A stretch of 16,664 nt of DNA, from assembly GCA_964251665.1 (NCBI GenBank), contig CAXUKO010000035.1:1-16664 (forward strand), in the 5' to 3' direction. How positions within the stretch are numbered: position 1 is the first letter of the stretch; each line of letters begins with the position of its first letter. Below, piece after piece: positions 15,265 through 16,664 of this stretch. The translations under genes and the position numbers were made by a program. The notes beneath the pieces were generated by a model. That model was not told the origin of the DNA. It saw only the letters and a list, made by a program, of their open reading frames with translations, and made no database searches. The stretch is from JBBQLG01 sp964251665 (GTDB lineage Bacteria > Bacteroidota > Bacteroidia > Cytophagales > Spirosomataceae).

Positions 15265-16664
15265 ATGTATATCAGACACATTGACATCAAAAATATCCGC
15301 TCGATTGATAGCTTCGAGATGACATTTCCAGTAGACAAGGAAGCTGGCTGGCATGTACTCATTGGTGACAATGGATCAGGAAAATCAACAATTGTACGGT
15401 CGGTAGCATTGGCTTTGTTAGATTATAGTGACATAGTTGCTAGTAATCAGGATTGGGACGAATGGTTGGGAAAAGGGCAACCTTCTGGTGAGATAAGCTT
15501 ATCCATACTGTCGGGCGAATATGGGAACAGCCCTAACAGACCTGTTCAGAACAGAATTTCTTTTGATAGACAAGGCTGGGAGCAGGTTCTTCCAGAGGCC
15601 AGGGCTGCTATTCTTGAAGTGATTTTTCGGGGTAGAAAAAGTTTTTTTAGAAGTCATGAATCAATCACTTCTTCAACTACACAATATCCAACTCCTGCAC
15701 CTGCACCAGCACCAGCACCTTTAGAAGATTGGTTTTCGGCTGGTTATGGTCCTTATCGTCGATTTACTGGTGGCGACCGAGCTAAAGAAAAGGCGTATTC
15801 TAACAATCCTCGTTTAGGAGCACATCTGTCTATTTTCGGTGAGGACGTTGCTTTATCTGAGGCCCTTTCGTATGTACAAAACCTTTATACGAGAAGCTTA
15901 GAATTTCATACGGGTAAACTACCTGAGCGCCGTACAGATGCCTTACTCTATGACGCCTTATTCAAATTTATTGATGAAGCAGACCTATTACCTCACAACA
16001 CCAGGCTTTGGGCAATTACCACTGACGGGGTATATTTCAAAGATGGATATGGGAATAAGGTATCGGCTACTCAAATGAGTGACGGTTATCGATCAATTCT
16101 GAGTATGACATTTGAGTTAATTCGACAATTCGTAAGAGTCTTTGGAATTGACCGTGTTTGCCAGGATATGGAGGCCAATAAAAAAATAACACTCCCCGGC
16201 GTGGTCCTCATCGACGAAATCGATGCGCACCTGCACCCAACCTGGCAAACCCGCATTGGCCAATGGTTTACCCAATACTTCCCGGCTATACAGTTTATCG
16301 TTACAACACACAGCCCGCTCGTATGCCGGGCGGCCGAAAAAGGATCAATCTGGCAGCTGGCAGCACCAGGCAGTCAGCTGCAATCCGGTGAGGTGACCGG
16401 CGTTGATCGGGATCGCCTGATCTACGGTAATGTGCTCGACGCATATGGAACCGAAGCCTTTGGGCAGGACGTAGAACGATCCGAAACCTCGAAAGATAAA
16501 TTACAACGGCTCGCCCATCTTAGCCAACTAAATAGCTACGGGCATATATCGGAGCCTGAAAAACAAGAACTTCAAAAACTTCGCACCATTCTAATTACCG
16601 ATGATACAACTAAGAGCGTGTTGGGGAATTATAGTTGGTCTTTTGGTTCAATACGTTGTAGCAT
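15265..16664 (+). CDS. RecF/OLD-like AAA ATPase, partial at the window edge
   Basis: At least 466 residues; the frame is open to the end of the window. It starts at ATG 15265 (MYIRHIDIKNIRSIDSFEM), the usual opening of RecF/SMC-type ATPases. Walker A is GDNGSGKS (34-41). A Pro-Ala repeat (PTPAPAPAPAPLE, about 140-152) marks an insertion within the helical part. The ABC-type signature is SDGYRS (272-277), Walker B is VVLIDEIDAHLHP (313-325) and the switch His is in TTHSP (347-351). The tail has helices of the type LAHLSQLNSYG...SEPEKQELQKL. These features fit the AAA_15/AAA_21 group of anti-phage ATPases, including PtuA of Septu and retron-linked ATPases, which often precede an HNH nuclease gene. 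The 3' end is missing, so a fused nuclease (TOPRIM or HNH) cannot be excluded. The first 900 bases are clearly more AT-rich than the segment from about 16185 on. Confidence 0.88.
   Translation, partial: MYIRHIDIKNIRSIDSFEMTFPVDKEAGWHVLIGDNGSGKSTIVRSVALALLDYSDIVASNQDWDEWLGKGQPSGEISLSILSGEYGNSPNRPVQNRISFDRQGWEQVLPEARAAILEVIFRGRKSFFRSHESITSSTTQYPTPAPAPAPAPLEDWFSAGYGPYRRFTGGDRAKEKAYSNNPRLGAHLSIFGEDVALSEALSYVQNLYTRSLEFHTGKLPERRTDALLYDALFKFIDEADLLPHNTRLWAITTDGVYFKDGYGNKVSATQMSDGYRSILSMTFELIRQFVRVFGIDRVCQDMEANKKITLPGVVLIDEIDAHLHPTWQTRIGQWFTQYFPAIQFIVTTHSPLVCRAAEKGSIWQLAAPGSQLQSGEVTGVDRDRLIYGNVLDAYGTEAFGQDVERSETSKDKLQRLAHLSQLNSYGHISEPEKQELQKLRTILITDDTTKSVLGNYSWSFGSIRCS

Overview
The window looks like chromosomal DNA of a Bacteroidota bacterium, most likely a Cytophagales/Spirosoma-type organism. 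The evidence is two good matches to the Bacteroidota promoter (TTG about 20-22 nt ahead of TAnnTTTG), a general lack of Shine-Dalgarno sequences, a large DUF349 protein, and the style of the VWA, toxin and ATPase proteins. This is inference from features; no rRNA or marker gene is present.

Left part (1-3236) is accessory DNA. A GC-rich block of unclear nature (1-290) is followed by an AT-rich stretch. Next is a two-gene operon that looks like a toxin-antitoxin module (594-1477), closed by a strong terminator shared with a convergent small ORF of 52 codons (1547-1705). Then come a degenerate tandem repeat of about 56 bp (1881-2040), a single-domain EamA-type membrane protein (2055-2483) and a broken short-chain dehydrogenase gene (about 2482-3066).

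Middle part (3237-6515) is housekeeping. pdxH (minus strand) and a 760-residue DUF349 protein (plus strand) diverge from a shared palindromic promoter. A terminator follows, then a tRNA-Thr(UGU) with its own promoter and a second terminator. Just past the tRNA are an 11-bp tandem repeat and the first 63 codons of a truncated SGNH/GDSL-type hydrolase, which together look like the scar or edge of an inserted element.

Right part (6600-16664) looks like a regulated accessory or defence island. It carries an unrecognised 562-residue protein (minus strand), a 600-bp spacer holding what may be the tail of a decayed DNA methyltransferase, and a sigma-54 activator with an RtcR-like CARF sensor domain (minus strand). 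Divergent from the activator, under a textbook sigma-54 promoter (10751-10766), is a small VWA protein. It is followed by a 1164-residue SNF2-type helicase with a C-terminal DUF3883 (nuclease-fold) domain, similar in architecture to DISARM DrmD, and a RecF/OLD-like ATPase that runs off the window.

The most interesting reading is that the CARF domain senses a nucleotide or RNA-end ligand and switches on the sigma-54 promoter, inducing the VWA gene and possibly the helicase/ATPase genes behind it. The link from sensor to VWA promoter is well supported by sequence. The extension to the helicase and ATPase is inference, because hairpins lie in both intergenic gaps.
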